From AP-15 sp963755435 (GTDB lineage: Bacteria; Pseudomonadota; Alphaproteobacteria; ATCC43930; CGMCC-115725), in contig CAVWJX010000011.1 in assembly GCA_963755435.1 (NCBI GenBank), positions 186,001 through 250,000 of the forward strand: a DNA stretch of 64,000 nt, read 5' to 3'. Both the position numbers and the translations under genes were made by a program. Positions 41,035 to 51,443 of the stretch are shown one piece after another (the stretch's first letter is position 1; the number at the start of each line of letters is the position of its first letter). Under the pieces are notes generated by a model that saw only the letters and a list, made by a program, of their open reading frames with translations, searched no databases and was not told the origin of the DNA.

Positions 41035-43311
41035 TCACGCGCGCTCGACGTAGGCGTCCATGATCTTTTTGTCGCCGGCGTGCTCGAAGCGGATGGCGAG
41101 CTTGTTGTCTTCGACGGCGGTCATGTGCCGGTGCCGAATTTCTGGTGAAATACCCGGTCGCCGACCGAGAACCCGCCGACCCGGCGGATCTCGGCGCCGC
41201 GGCGCGGGACCGGGCCGGCCTCGACCAGCAGCGGGCGGCGGGGTTCGGCCCATGGCCTCGTTGCGGCGGCGGTCGGGGCGGCGGTGGCCGGCATCTCGAT
41301 CGTCGCACCCCAGCCGCCAGCATAGGCGATATCGCGCGCACCCGGCCGCAGCCCCGGTTCGGCGACGAACTCGATGTGCTCGGCCGGCAACTCGTCGACA
41401 AAGCGCGAGCGCATCGCGCTCTGCCACTGGCCGTGGATGCGGCGGTTGGCGGCGAACGAGACATGGGCGCGATGGCGCGCGCGGGTCAGCCCGACATAGG
41501 CGAGCCGGCGCTCCTCCTCGACCGCGGCGAGCCCGTTCTCCTCCATCGCCCGCTGGTTCGGGAACAGCCCGTCCTCCCAGCCCGGCAGAAACACTGTGTC
41601 GAATTCGAGCCCCTTGGCGCTGTGCAAGGTCATCAGATTGACCATGTCGCCCCCGGCATCGGCGGCGTTGTCCATGACCAGGCTGACATGCTCCAAAAAG
41701 CCGCCGAGATTTTCGAACTCGGCCATCGCCACCACCAGCTCCTTCAGATTTTCGAGCCGGCCCGCGGCGTCGGGCGAGCGGTCGGCCTGCCACATCCCGG
41801 TATAGCCCGACTCGTCCAGCACGATCTGCACCAGATCGGTGTGCGAGACGCGGTCGGCCTTGGCCCGCCAGCGGTCGAGCGCCGCAACGAAGGCGGCGAG
41901 CGCGTTGCGCGCAGCCGGGCGCAGCCGGTCGCCGGCGATCGCGAGCCGCGCCGCCTCGACCAGCGGCAGGCGCTCGTCCCGGGCCAGCCCGTGGAGCTGC
42001 TGCAAGGTCGCGCTGCCGACGCCGCGGCGCGGGGTGTTGAGGATGCGCTCGAAGGCGAGATCGTCGGCCGGCTGGTTGACGAGGCGCAGATAGGCGAGCG
42101 CGTCGCGGATTTCCTGGCGCTCGTAAAAGCGCGGGCCGCCAATCACCCGGTAGGGCAGGGCGAGAGCGATAAAGCGCTCCTCGAATTCGCGGGTCTGAAA
42201 CCCGGCTCGCACCAGGATCGCGATTTCGCCGAGCGCGTGGCCCTGACGCTGCAGCGCCTCGATCTCGTCGCCGACCCAGCGCGCCTCCTCCTCGGCGTCC
42301 CACAGGGCGCGGACCACGACCTTGTCGCCATCGCCGGCCTGGGTCCACAAGGTCTTGCCAAGCCGGCCGCTGATTGTGCGCGATCATCCCGCCGGCGGCG
42401 CCGAGGATGCGCGAGGTCGAGCGGTAGTTCTCCTCGAGCCGGATTACTGCGGCACCCGGAAAATCGGTTTCGAAGCGCAGGATGTTGCCGATCTCGGCAC
42501 CCCGCCAGCTGTAGATCGACTGATCGTCGTCGCCAACACAGCACAGATTGCGGCGGGCCCGGGCTAACAATCGCAGCCACAGGTACTGGGCGACGTTGGT
42601 GTCCTGGTATTCGTCAACCAGCAGATAGCGAAAGCGCCGGTGGTAGTCGGCGAGAATCTCGGGATTGGCGGTCAGCAGCGTCAGATTGTGCAATAAGAGG
42701 TCGCCGAAATCGACCGCGTTGACGGTCGCGAGCCGCTCCTGATAGCGCTGGTAGAGCATCACCGCGCGGCCGTCGGCAAAGCTGTCGGCGTCGCCGCGCG
42801 TGAGCTTGTCGGGACCGAGGCCGCGATCCTTCCAGCGCTGTATCACCGACAGCAGGATGCGCGCGGGCCAGCGGCGCTCGTCGATGTTCTCGGCGTGCAG
42901 GATCTGCTTGAGCAAGCGAATCTGGTCGTCGGTGTCGAGGATGGTAAAGCTCGATTTGAGCCCGGCGGCCTCGGCATGGCGGCGCAGGATGCGCGCGGCG
43001 ATCGCATGAAAGGTGCCGAGCCAGAGGCCGTCGGCGCTGCTGCCGATCATCGCCTCGAGGCGATGGCGCATCTCGCGCGCCGCCTTGTTGGTGAAGGTGA
43101 CCGCCAGCAATTCGGACGGAAAGGCGCGGCGGGTGGCGAGGATATGAGCGAGCCTCGCGGTCAGCACCCGGGTCTTGCCGGTGCCGGCGCCGGCCAGCAC
43201 CAAAACCGGACCATCGACCGCCTCGACCGCGCGCAGTTGCGCTTCGTTGAGGCCCGCGAGGTAGGACGGGGCGGCGAGGGATGGGCGGCTCAGAGCAGCA
43301 CGATCGGGCAT
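41035..43311 (-). CDS. uvrD: ATP-dependent DNA helicase UvrD/PcrA, frame interrupted twice
   Basis: Superfamily 1A 3'-5' helicase used in repair. The first frame carries the Q motif (LNEAQLRAVEAVDGPVLVLA), Walker A GAGTGKT, LAVTFTNKAA, DEYQDTN, GDDDQSIYSWRGA and LEENYRS. Near 42368 an extra base shifts to a second frame, which carries RAGFQTREFEERF, MTLHSAKGLEFD and EEERRLAYVGLTRAR. Near 41125 a missing base returns to the first frame for the C-terminal TAVEDNKLAIRFEHAGDKK. Corrected, it is about 758 residues, normal for PcrA/UvrD. As an important repair enzyme, consensus error is the likelier cause. Confidence 0.85.
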   Translation of the reverse strand: MPDRAALSRPSLAAPSYLAGLNEAQLRAVEAVDGPVLVLAGAGTGKTRVLTARLAHILATRRAFPSELLAVTFTNKAAREMRHRLEAMIGSSADGLWLGTFHAIAARILRRHAEAAGLKSSFTILDTDDQIRLLKQILHAENIDERRWPARILLSVIQRWKDRGLGPDKLTRGDADSFADGRAVMLYQRYQERLATVNAVDFGDLLLHNLTLLTANPEILADYHRRFRYLLVDEYQDTNVAQYLWLRLLARARRNLCCVGDDDQSIYSWRGAEIGNILRFETDFPGAAVIRLEENYRSTSRILGAAGGMIAHNQRPAWQDLVDPGRRWRQGRGPRPVGRRGGGALGRRRDRGAAASGPRARRNRDPGASRVSDPRIRGALYRSRPALPGDWRPALLRAPGNPRRARLSAPRQPAGRRSRLRAHPQHPAPRRRQRDLAAAPRAGPGRAPAAGRGGAARDRRRPAAPGCAQRARRLRCGARPLAGQGRPRLAHRSGADRAGRVGLYRDVAGRPLARRRGPARKSEGAGGGDGRVRKSRRLFGACQPGHGQRRRCRGRHGQSDDLAQRQGARIRHSVSAGLGGRAVPEPAGDGGERARRGRGGAPARLCRADPRAPSRPCLVRRQPPHPRPVAERDALALCRRVAGRAHRVRRRTGAAAGCARYRLCWRLGCDDRDAGHRRPDRRRNEAMGRTPPPAAGRGRPGPAPRRRDPPGRRVLGRRPGISPEIRHRHMTAVEDNKLAIRFEHAGDKKIMDAYVERA

Positions 43312-43424
43312 CTGGCCATCATATAGCAACGCGCGCCGCCGATGCAGGATCGTGTCGCCGGCGCGATCGCGGAGCCGTCACCCAATCATCGGGGTGCGCT
43401 CTTTCGAGCACCCCGGGCGGCGGC

Positions 43425-43910
43425 TCAGCCGAGCGCTTTTTCCAGAAGATCGAGGGCGGCGAGCGAAAACGCGCGCATGTTGTCGACCCGGTCGGCCTTG
43501 CCGGTCTCGACGGTGATCGAGCGCTCGCCATTGGGTCCGATCACGGCAATGCAGGAATGCCCTGCAGCATGACCGTAGCGGCTGCCGGTGGGCCCGGCGG
43601 TCCCGGTCTCGCCGAGCGACCAGGATGTCGCGAGCTTGCCGCGGATCTTGCGCGCGAACAGCGCCGCGTAAGCCTCGGTCGAGGGCGTGATGCCGGCCAT
43701 CTCCGCTTCGGTCACGGCGAGCAAGGTGGCGCGCGACTGGCGCGTATAGACGACAGCGCCGCCGATGAAATAGGCCGAGGCGCCGGGGATCGCCAGCAGG
43801 GCCGCCGAAATCATCCCGGCGGTCGAGGATTCGGCAATCGAGATCGTCTCGTTGCGCGCCTTGAGCTTGGCCGCGATCCGTTCGGCCTGGGGCAGCAAAT
43901 CCTGCAACAT
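43425..43910 (-). CDS. pncC: CinA C-terminal domain protein / NMN amidohydrolase
   Basis: The 161-residue protein is a stand-alone CinA C-terminal domain (PncC type), which converts NMN to NaMN in pyridine nucleotide salvage. Visible blocks are SIAESSTAGMISAALLAIPGAS, AVVYTRQSRATLL and ETGTAGPTGSRYGHAAG; the SS-T segment and the later GETG-TGP loop form the active site. CGGAGGTGGAGCG precedes ATG 43910. It lies between uvrD and groEL on the same strand but with gaps over 100 bases on both sides. Confidence 0.85.
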   Translation of the reverse strand: MLQDLLPQAERIAAKLKARNETISIAESSTAGMISAALLAIPGASAYFIGGAVVYTRQSRATLLAVTEAEMAGITPSTEAYAALFARKIRGKLATSWSLGETGTAGPTGSRYGHAAGHSCIAVIGPNGERSITVETGKADRVDNMRAFSLAALDLLEKALG

Positions 43911-44056
43911 CGCTCCACCTCCGTTGCGTTGGCCCGAGTCCCGCGGGCGAAAGTCTACGGCAGACTAGCAGACGACCGATGCGCCGAGCACCCACCGTAA
44001 AAAAAGAGGCCGACACCGCGGGGGCGCCGGCCTCGGTCGGGACTTTCCTCGGCTTT

Positions 44057-45697
<1,641 letters not shown>

Positions 45698-45708
45698 GAT
45701 CTTCTCCC

Positions 45709-46005
45709 TCAGGCGGTCTTGTCGACGACGCCCATGATGTCGCTTTCCTTCATGACGACGAGATCCTCGCCGTCGATCTTGATCTCGGTGCCGGACCATT
45801 TGCCGAACAGCACGCGATCGCCGACCTTGACGTCGAGCGGGTGCAGCTTGCCGTCGTCGCCGCGCGCACCTGGCCCGGCGGCGAGCACCTCGCCTTCCAT
45901 CGGTTTTTCCCGGGCGGTGTCGGGGATGATGATACCGCCTCTGCTCTTCTCTTCCTCCTCGATGCGCCGCACCAGCACGCGATCCTGCAATGGTCGAAAT
46001 GTCAC
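45709..46005 (-). CDS. groES: Co-chaperonin GroES (Hsp10)
   Basis: The 98-residue lid of the GroEL chamber. MTFRPLQDRVLVRRIEEEEKS, the mobile-loop region RGGIIIPDTAREKP, GEVLAAGPGAR and KVGDRVLFGKWSGTEIKIDGED are diagnostic. AAGGAGGTACCCC-type ribosome site before the ATG. First gene of the groESL operon, with a CIRCE operator 37-63 bases upstream. Confidence 0.97.
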   Translation of the reverse strand: MTFRPLQDRVLVRRIEEEEKSRGGIIIPDTAREKPMEGEVLAAGPGARGDDGKLHPLDVKVGDRVLFGKWSGTEIKIDGEDLVVMKESDIMGVVDKTA

Positions 46006-46041
46006 GGGGTACCTCCTTTAAGACCGAATCCGTCGCGTTAT

Positions 46042-46068
46042 GTAGCACTCTTCCGCAGGGAGTGCTAA
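46042..46068 (-). promoter_or_regulatory. CIRCE operator (HrcA-binding) of groESL
   Basis: On the minus strand TTAGCACTC-N9-GAGTGCTAC matches the CIRCE inverted repeat (TTAGCACTC-N9-GAGTGCTAA) except the last base. It lies in the groES leader, which implies HrcA-mediated heat-shock control. hrcA is not in the window. Confidence 0.9.
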
Positions 46069-46461
46069 CAAATTAACGAGCTGTAGTCGACTTGGCACGT
46101 GCCCTGCCGCCCTGCCGCGCCTCTTGACGAGGTCCGTCGGCGGTGCCAAATCTTAGCTTGTCGTCAACTTGCAGGGAGGATGTCGGATCGACATGATTCC
46201 ACCCGGGAAGTCCGAGTTGCCGACCGCTTGGCATCGGCAACCGAGCATCAAGTCCAAGATATAGCCCGGGCTCCGTTCCGGGCGCGAAGCTACGGCTTAG
46301 CAACAGTGACCCCCGCCTGCCGCCTCGATGCGCACGGGGGTCTTTGCATGCCCGAGGCTGCTCGCCGGGCTTTTCGTTGGCCCGGGCAACGGCTAGGTTC
46401 GCGGGCGCATCCCAAAACCTTGTAGCCAGAACCCCGAGACCCAACCCGCGAGACTCAACCG
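46069..46461. other. Intergenic region upstream of groES and the hydrolase
   Basis: About 390 bases between divergent genes. It must hold the groESL promoter upstream of the CIRCE element; no exact -35/-10 pair was picked. A frame with MSDRHDSTRE has its AGGG directly against the ATG, so it is not called. Confidence 0.4.
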
Positions 46462-47337
46462 ATGACCCCCGACAGCTCCGGCCCGACCTCGCGCATCTAT
46501 TTCTCGCAACGGTTGCGGCTGCATTACGTCGATTGGGGAAACCCCGGCGCACCCCCCTTGCTGCTGGTCCATGGCGGGCGCGACCATTGTCGCAACTGGG
46601 ACTGGGTGGCAGGCGCGCTGCGGCGCGACTGGCACGTACTCGCACCCGATTTGCGCGGCCACGGCGACAGCCAGTGGTCGCCCGACGGCAACTATACGAT
46701 CGCCGGCTATGTCTACGATCTCGCCCAGCTGATCCACCAGCAGGAGCTGGCGCCGGTCACGATCATCGCCCATTCGCTCGGCGGCGTCATTGCGCTGCGC
46801 TATGCCGGGATTTATCCCGACCTCGTCGCCAAGCTGATCGCCATCGAGGGGCTCGGCGCTTCGCCGCGCCGGGTGCGCGAACGCCGGCAGCGCCCTATCG
46901 CGGTCCGCATGCAGAGCTGGATCGACGAGCAGCGCAGCCTATCCGGGCGTCTGCCGCGCCGCTACGCCTCGATCGAGGACGCCCTGCGCCGGATGCAAGA
47001 AGCAAACGCGCATCTCTCGCCCGAGCAGGCACGCCATTTGACCCAGCACGGGGTCAACCAGAACGAGGACGGCAGCTATGGCTGGAAATTCGACAATTAT
47101 GTGCGCGCGGAGCCACCCTATGAGATGACGACGGCCGAGATCGAGGAATTGTGGGGCCGCATCGCCTGCCCGAGCCTCTTGATCTACGGCAAGGAAAGCT
47201 GGGCTTCGAACCCACTCGACGACGGCCGGGTCCGGCATTTCCGCAATGCCCGGGTCGTCACCTTCGAGAACGCCGGACACTGGGTGCACCACGACCGGCT
47301 CGACGATTTTCTTGTGCTCGCCAGAGAATTTCTCTGA
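46462..47337 (+). CDS. Alpha/beta-fold hydrolase
   Basis: The 291-residue hydrolase has the oxyanion HG motif (LLLVHGGRDHCRNWD), the acid/turn APDLRGHGDSQWS, the nucleophile elbow AHSLGG with Ser105, and the catalytic His in ENAGHWVHHDRLDDFL. A cap domain (about residues 130-215) is present. Esterase, epoxide hydrolase or C-C hydrolase activities all share this layout, so the reaction is not assignable. It is divergent from groES and convergent with the TIGR02302 gene. Confidence 0.85.
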   Translation: MTPDSSGPTSRIYFSQRLRLHYVDWGNPGAPPLLLVHGGRDHCRNWDWVAGALRRDWHVLAPDLRGHGDSQWSPDGNYTIAGYVYDLAQLIHQQELAPVTIIAHSLGGVIALRYAGIYPDLVAKLIAIEGLGASPRRVRERRQRPIAVRMQSWIDEQRSLSGRLPRRYASIEDALRRMQEANAHLSPEQARHLTQHGVNQNEDGSYGWKFDNYVRAEPPYEMTTAEIEELWGRIACPSLLIYGKESWASNPLDDGRVRHFRNARVVTFENAGHWVHHDRLDDFLVLAREFL

Positions 47338-47399
47338 ACCGACCGGGCTGCCTACGGTCGGGGGGCGGAGGAGATCGCGTCCTGCCGCCGCGCCCCGGC

Positions 47400-49856
47400 T
47401 CAGAACTGCTTCAGCAGGCGGTCGAGATAGTCGCGCTCGACCTGTGGCCGGTAGCTCTCGCCGGCGCGGCGGCGCAACTCGTCGAGGATTTGCCGGGCTT
47501 TGTCCATCCGATCCTGATCAGGGATCTTGACGTCGCCTTGATCGAAGGCGCCGTTCGCGGCCGGCCGACCGAGCGGGTCGCGCTCGCCCTCGCCAGGCGG
47601 CTGGCCGGTTCCATCACCGCGATCGGCGGGCTCGCCCCAGGCGCCGCCGAGGCGCTGCTGCATCTGCCGGGAAAATTCGCGCTCGGCCTGCTGCAGCTGA
47701 TCGAGAGCCTCGGTCTGCGGGCCGATTGCCGCACCCGGCACGCCCCCGCGCAATGCCTCAGTCGCCGCGTGCATCGCGCGCTCGGCGCGCCCGAGCGGGT
47801 CGGGAATGCCCCCGAGCCCGCTGCCCATCCGGCGCATGATTTCGCCGAGGCTGCGGCGCAGCGCTTCCTGCTTTCGCGCGGCATCGCCGCTCTGGCCAGG
47901 GCTGTTCGGCTGGGCGCCATCGAGATTGCCCGGAAGATCGCCGGGGACCCCCATCTGCCCCTGCTCGGCTTGTTGGCGAGCGCGGAAGCTGCGGTCGAGC
48001 AGTTGCTGCTGGCGCTGCATCAGATCGCGCATACCGCGCATCATCTGCTGCGCCTCGCTCGATTCCCGGCGCGTCTTGCCAGATTGCGCCAAGCGTAGAT
48101 TTTCCAGCATGTTCTGCAATTGTGACAGCAGCGCGCGCGCCTGTTCCTTCTGGCCGTTCTTGGCCAGTTCGCGGGCGCGGTCGAGCATATGATCGAGATC
48201 GCGGCTGGTCAGCATTGGCGAGCGGGTGGCCGACGGCGGTAGCTGGCCAGGATGGCGCGCCAAATTCGCGGCGAGGGCTCTAAGATAACGGTCGAGCGCG
48301 TCTTTGAGCTGGCTCATCAGCCTGTCGATCTCGGCGGCCGGTGCGTTTTTCACCAGCGCGTCTTGCAGTTTTTGCTGCAAGCGTCGCAGCTCATTGCGGG
48401 CCAGCGAGGCCTGGCCATCCTCGATGCGCAGTGCGGTATCCCACAGCAGCTGCTCGACCTCGGCAATGGCGGCCGCGTCCTGGTTTAGCCGCAGGCGTTC
48501 CTGGGCGACGCGCAGCGCCAGGAATACGACGAAGTCGTTCCGATAAAGCTCCGGGCGTGAGCGCAGGTCGCCGAGAATCTCGGCCACTCGCAGCCGCGAC
48601 GAGGGATCGGCGGCCAGCTCCTTGCGCTGGTCGATGATCGCCCGCGCCACCGGGTTGGTGAACGCGCGCTCAGGCAAGGTCATGCGCAGGGGCGCGCTCT
48701 CGCCCTTCTGGCCCAACGCGTCCTTGGCGACGAGCCGGATCTCGACCGGCAGTCCGGCCCAGGGATGGGGCGTCAAATCGTGATAGCTGGTCGCCTGCGC
48801 CTTTTTGAGGTGCAGGCCTGGCAGCGGCAGATCGAGTTTCAATTCGGTTCCGGGCTTGGCGCCGGGGCGGCTGATCACCGCTGCGACGCTCTCCACCCCA
48901 TAATCGTCGGTCGCCCGATAATCGATGCGCAGGGCCTGCTGCGCCGTTGCCGTGGGCGGCTTGGCAAAGGCGACAGTCGGCGGATGATCCGGGATGATCC
49001 GGATCGGCCAGCTGCCGAGCACGCTGCCGGACTGCGACACCTCGATGCGCCGGCCGGCTGTCAGGATCGCCTCGGCGCGAAAATTCTCCCGGTCGATCGC
49101 AGCGAACTCGCGGGTCCGGCCGTCGAGCGCCAGTTGCGGGGCCGACCCCCCGCCATGCACCTGCGCCAAGAGCTTGCTGCCGGTCGGAACCGGGATCGTG
49201 CGCCGATTTTCCGGTCGCAGGAATTGCGGCGGCAGCCCCGTGTATTCGGGCGGGGTGAGCCAGATATCGAGGCTGGCGGCTACGGCCGGTGGTCCGCTGT
49301 CGAGGCTCGGAGTTACCGCGCGCACCAGGCGGTCGCGCCAATCGCCTCCGGCGTCGACCGCGCCGAGCAGCAGCACTATCGCCAGCAGCGCCCGCACGCC
49401 CCATGGGTCGTGTGCGGCAAGCCCGGCGACCGGCGCCCCGGTGCGCAACCGCCGCGCCAGGGTCCGCATCTGTCGCTGATGCGCGTCCCACAGCTGCGCC
49501 GCCGCCGGGTCGAGCGGCTCGCTGGGCCGATCGGCCAACGCCTGCAGCGGGTGGTGAGACAGCCCGCTCGCGCGCTCGATGCGGCGCCGGGCAGCGGCAA
49601 TACCGGGCAGCGCTACGCCGCGAAACGCCGCGGCGACGGCCCCCAGAAACGCGGCGCCAAAGACCAGCAGCACCACACCGTGGACGAGGCCCGGCAGCAG
49701 CGGCAGCAGATCGAATAGGGCCAGCGCAAGAAACAGGCCGACAATCGCTAGCGCCGGCCAACAGGCCGGCCATACCCGCTCCCACAACAGTGCGGCGCGG
49801 GCGAGACGCAGCCGCCGCGCAAACGCGGATCGGGGATTAGGCTTGCGCTCGCTCAT
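47400..49856 (-). CDS. TIGR02302 family membrane protein (DUF4175)
   Basis: The 818-residue protein begins MSERKPNPRSAFARRLRLARAALLWERVWPA, followed by two membrane spans (LAIVGLFLALALFDLL; VHGVVLLVFGAAFLGAV) and a third near residue 155. A beta-rich periplasmic domain (LDIWLTPPEYTGLPPQFL, ...DDYGVESVAAVI) follows. The C-terminal half is a long Gln/Arg-rich coiled-coil-like region (QQQLLDRSFRARQQAEQGQM), then a conserved ending RQILDELRRRAGESYRPQ. Function is unestablished; an envelope role is probable. ATG 49856 overlaps the lysA stop by 4 bases, so they are coupled. Confidence 0.85.
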   Translation of the reverse strand: MSERKPNPRSAFARRLRLARAALLWERVWPACWPALAIVGLFLALALFDLLPLLPGLVHGVVLLVFGAAFLGAVAAAFRGVALPGIAAARRRIERASGLSHHPLQALADRPSEPLDPAAAQLWDAHQRQMRTLARRLRTGAPVAGLAAHDPWGVRALLAIVLLLGAVDAGGDWRDRLVRAVTPSLDSGPPAVAASLDIWLTPPEYTGLPPQFLRPENRRTIPVPTGSKLLAQVHGGGSAPQLALDGRTREFAAIDRENFRAEAILTAGRRIEVSQSGSVLGSWPIRIIPDHPPTVAFAKPPTATAQQALRIDYRATDDYGVESVAAVISRPGAKPGTELKLDLPLPGLHLKKAQATSYHDLTPHPWAGLPVEIRLVAKDALGQKGESAPLRMTLPERAFTNPVARAIIDQRKELAADPSSRLRVAEILGDLRSRPELYRNDFVVFLALRVAQERLRLNQDAAAIAEVEQLLWDTALRIEDGQASLARNELRRLQQKLQDALVKNAPAAEIDRLMSQLKDALDRYLRALAANLARHPGQLPPSATRSPMLTSRDLDHMLDRARELAKNGQKEQARALLSQLQNMLENLRLAQSGKTRRESSEAQQMMRGMRDLMQRQQQLLDRSFRARQQAEQGQMGVPGDLPGNLDGAQPNSPGQSGDAARKQEALRRSLGEIMRRMGSGLGGIPDPLGRAERAMHAATEALRGGVPGAAIGPQTEALDQLQQAEREFSRQMQQRLGGAWGEPADRGDGTGQPPGEGERDPLGRPAANGAFDQGDVKIPDQDRMDKARQILDELRRRAGESYRPQVERDYLDRLLKQF

Positions 49857-51158
49857 CCGGAGCCTCGCTGGCGCGGCAGATCGGCGATCATGCCGTCGAG
49901 CCAAGGCGGAATTGTATCAAGCGACAGCAGCGCGTCATAGTTCGGCCGCGCCCGGATCACCGCATAGCGATCACCGGCCACCATCGCTTCGGGGACCAAG
50001 AGTCGGCTGTTGTAGGTCGAGCTCATTACCGCGCCGTAGGCGCCGGCCTCGGTCAGGGCGACGAGATCGCCCTCGGCCAAGGGTGGCAGCTCGCGGTCCA
50101 CCGCGAAGGTATCGCCACTCTCGCACACCGGGCCGGCGACGTCGGCGGCTGAGAGCCCCGCGTCCGGCGGCGGCAGGCGGACCGGAACGATGGTGTGCCA
50201 GGCATCGTACAGCGCCGGACGGATCAGATCGTTCATCGCCGCATCGACGATGATGAACCGCTTGCCTGGCCCTTGCTTGACATAAAGCACGCGGGTGACG
50301 AGCACCCCGGCCGGACCCGCCAGCACCCGCCCCGGCTCAAATGCCAAGGCGAGATCGAGAGGGGCGAAGATGTCGCGGACCATCGCCGCATAATCGACCA
50401 AGTCGGGCGGCTGCTCGTCGCGATAGCGGATGCCGAGGCCGCCGCCGAGATCGACGCGGGCGACCGCGAGCCCGCTCGCCCGCAGCGCGCGCACCAGCAC
50501 GGCCAGCCGGGTGAAAGCTTCGTGGAACGGCGCGAGCCCGCCGGCTTGCGAGCCGATATGGACAGCAAGCCCCAGCGGCGCGATGCCGGGCAGCGAGGCA
50601 GCCAGCCGGTAGGCCGCCGCCGCCTCGCCGAGATCGATGCCGAACTTGTTCTCCTTTTTGCCGGTGGCGATTTTGGCATGGGTTAGCGCATCGACATCGG
50701 GGTTGACCCGCAGGGCGACCGGCGCGGTCCGCCCGAGCATCGCCGCAACCGCGCTCAGCCGATAGAGCTCCGGCACCGATTCGACGTTGATTTGATGGAT
50801 CCCGGCGGCGAGCGCCGCTTCCATCTCCGGCGCGGTTTTGCCGACCCCGGAAAAGACGATGCGCTCGGACGGCACGCCGGCGGCGAGTGCGCGGCGCAGT
50901 TCGCCCTCCGAGACGACGTCGGCGCCGGCGCCGAGCGCCGGCGAACAGGCGCAGCACGGCGAGGTTGGAATTGGCCTTGACCGCATAGCAGACGAGCGGC
51001 CGCTCGGCGCCAAACGCCTCGGCAAAGCGGTGGTATTGCGCGGCAAAGCAAGCTGCCGAATAGACGTAGCAGGGGGTGCCGACCGTGGCCGCGATATCCC
51101 CGATCGGGACGCTTTCGGCGTGCAATTGGCCGTCGCGATAGGAGAAGAACTCACTCAC
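49853..51158 (-). CDS. lysA: Diaminopimelate decarboxylase, frame interrupted
   Basis: PLP enzyme of fold III, last step of lysine synthesis. GTG 51158 opens MSEFFSYRDGQLHAESVPIG, with PLP Lys61 in CYAVKANSN. Near 50939 one extra base (TTCGCCGGCGCTC in place of TTCGCCGCGCTC) breaks the frame. The following frame (LGAGADVVSEGELRRALAAG to the stop) contains HIGSQAGGL, VDLGGGLGIRY, EPGR and VCESGDTF. Corrected length is about 434 residues, normal for LysA. It lies in the argH-lptM-lysA-TIGR02302 chain with overlapping ends, so a consensus indel is likely. Confidence 0.85.
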
Positions 51159-51438
51159 GCGGATACGATCGCGGATAGGTGTCGGGCACCCCCGGTGGCG
51201 GGTTGGGCGGCCCTTTCTTGCCGCAGCCCGAGATCGGCAGCGCCAACAGGATCAGAGCGACGAAGGCAATGCCGGCACGCAGCCGTGCCGGTTTCGCCGA
51301 TCCCGGGAAAATTGCCGGATGGGCCACCCTTGCCCGCTTCGTGGCGATCAGCCCCCACCCTGACGCTCCGCTCGAGGCGGGGGAGGAAATGGAAAGGGGC
51401 TGGGCGAATGAGGGCGGCGAGGCCTGCGCGCGAAACAT
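51151..51438 (-). CDS. lptM: LptM/YifL-type small lipoprotein
   Basis: The C-terminal part has a lipoprotein signal (AGIAFVALILLALPISGC) and the motif GCGKKGPPNPPPG, diagnostic of LptM-like proteins. These assist the LPS translocon in Gram-negatives and often sit between argH and lysA. The only in-frame start with a good ribosome site (GAGGTGC) is ATG 51438. That gives a 50-residue N-terminal extension (SISSPASSGASGWGLIATKRA) that looks like translated intergenic repeat and would be odd before a signal peptide. The true start may be a rare codon further in. It overlaps lysA by 8 bases. Confidence 0.65.
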   Translation of the reverse strand: MFRAQASPPSFAQPLSISSPASSGASGWGLIATKRARVAHPAIFPGSAKPARLRAGIAFVALILLALPISGCGKKGPPNPPPGVPDTYPRSYPRE

Positions 51439-51443
51439 GCACC

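Noticed and set aside
46099..46425. Plus-strand frame upstream of the alpha/beta hydrolase, including MSDRHDSTRE
   Set aside because: The AGGG touches the ATG, leaving no spacing, and the product is low-complexity and overlaps the likely groESL promoter region.
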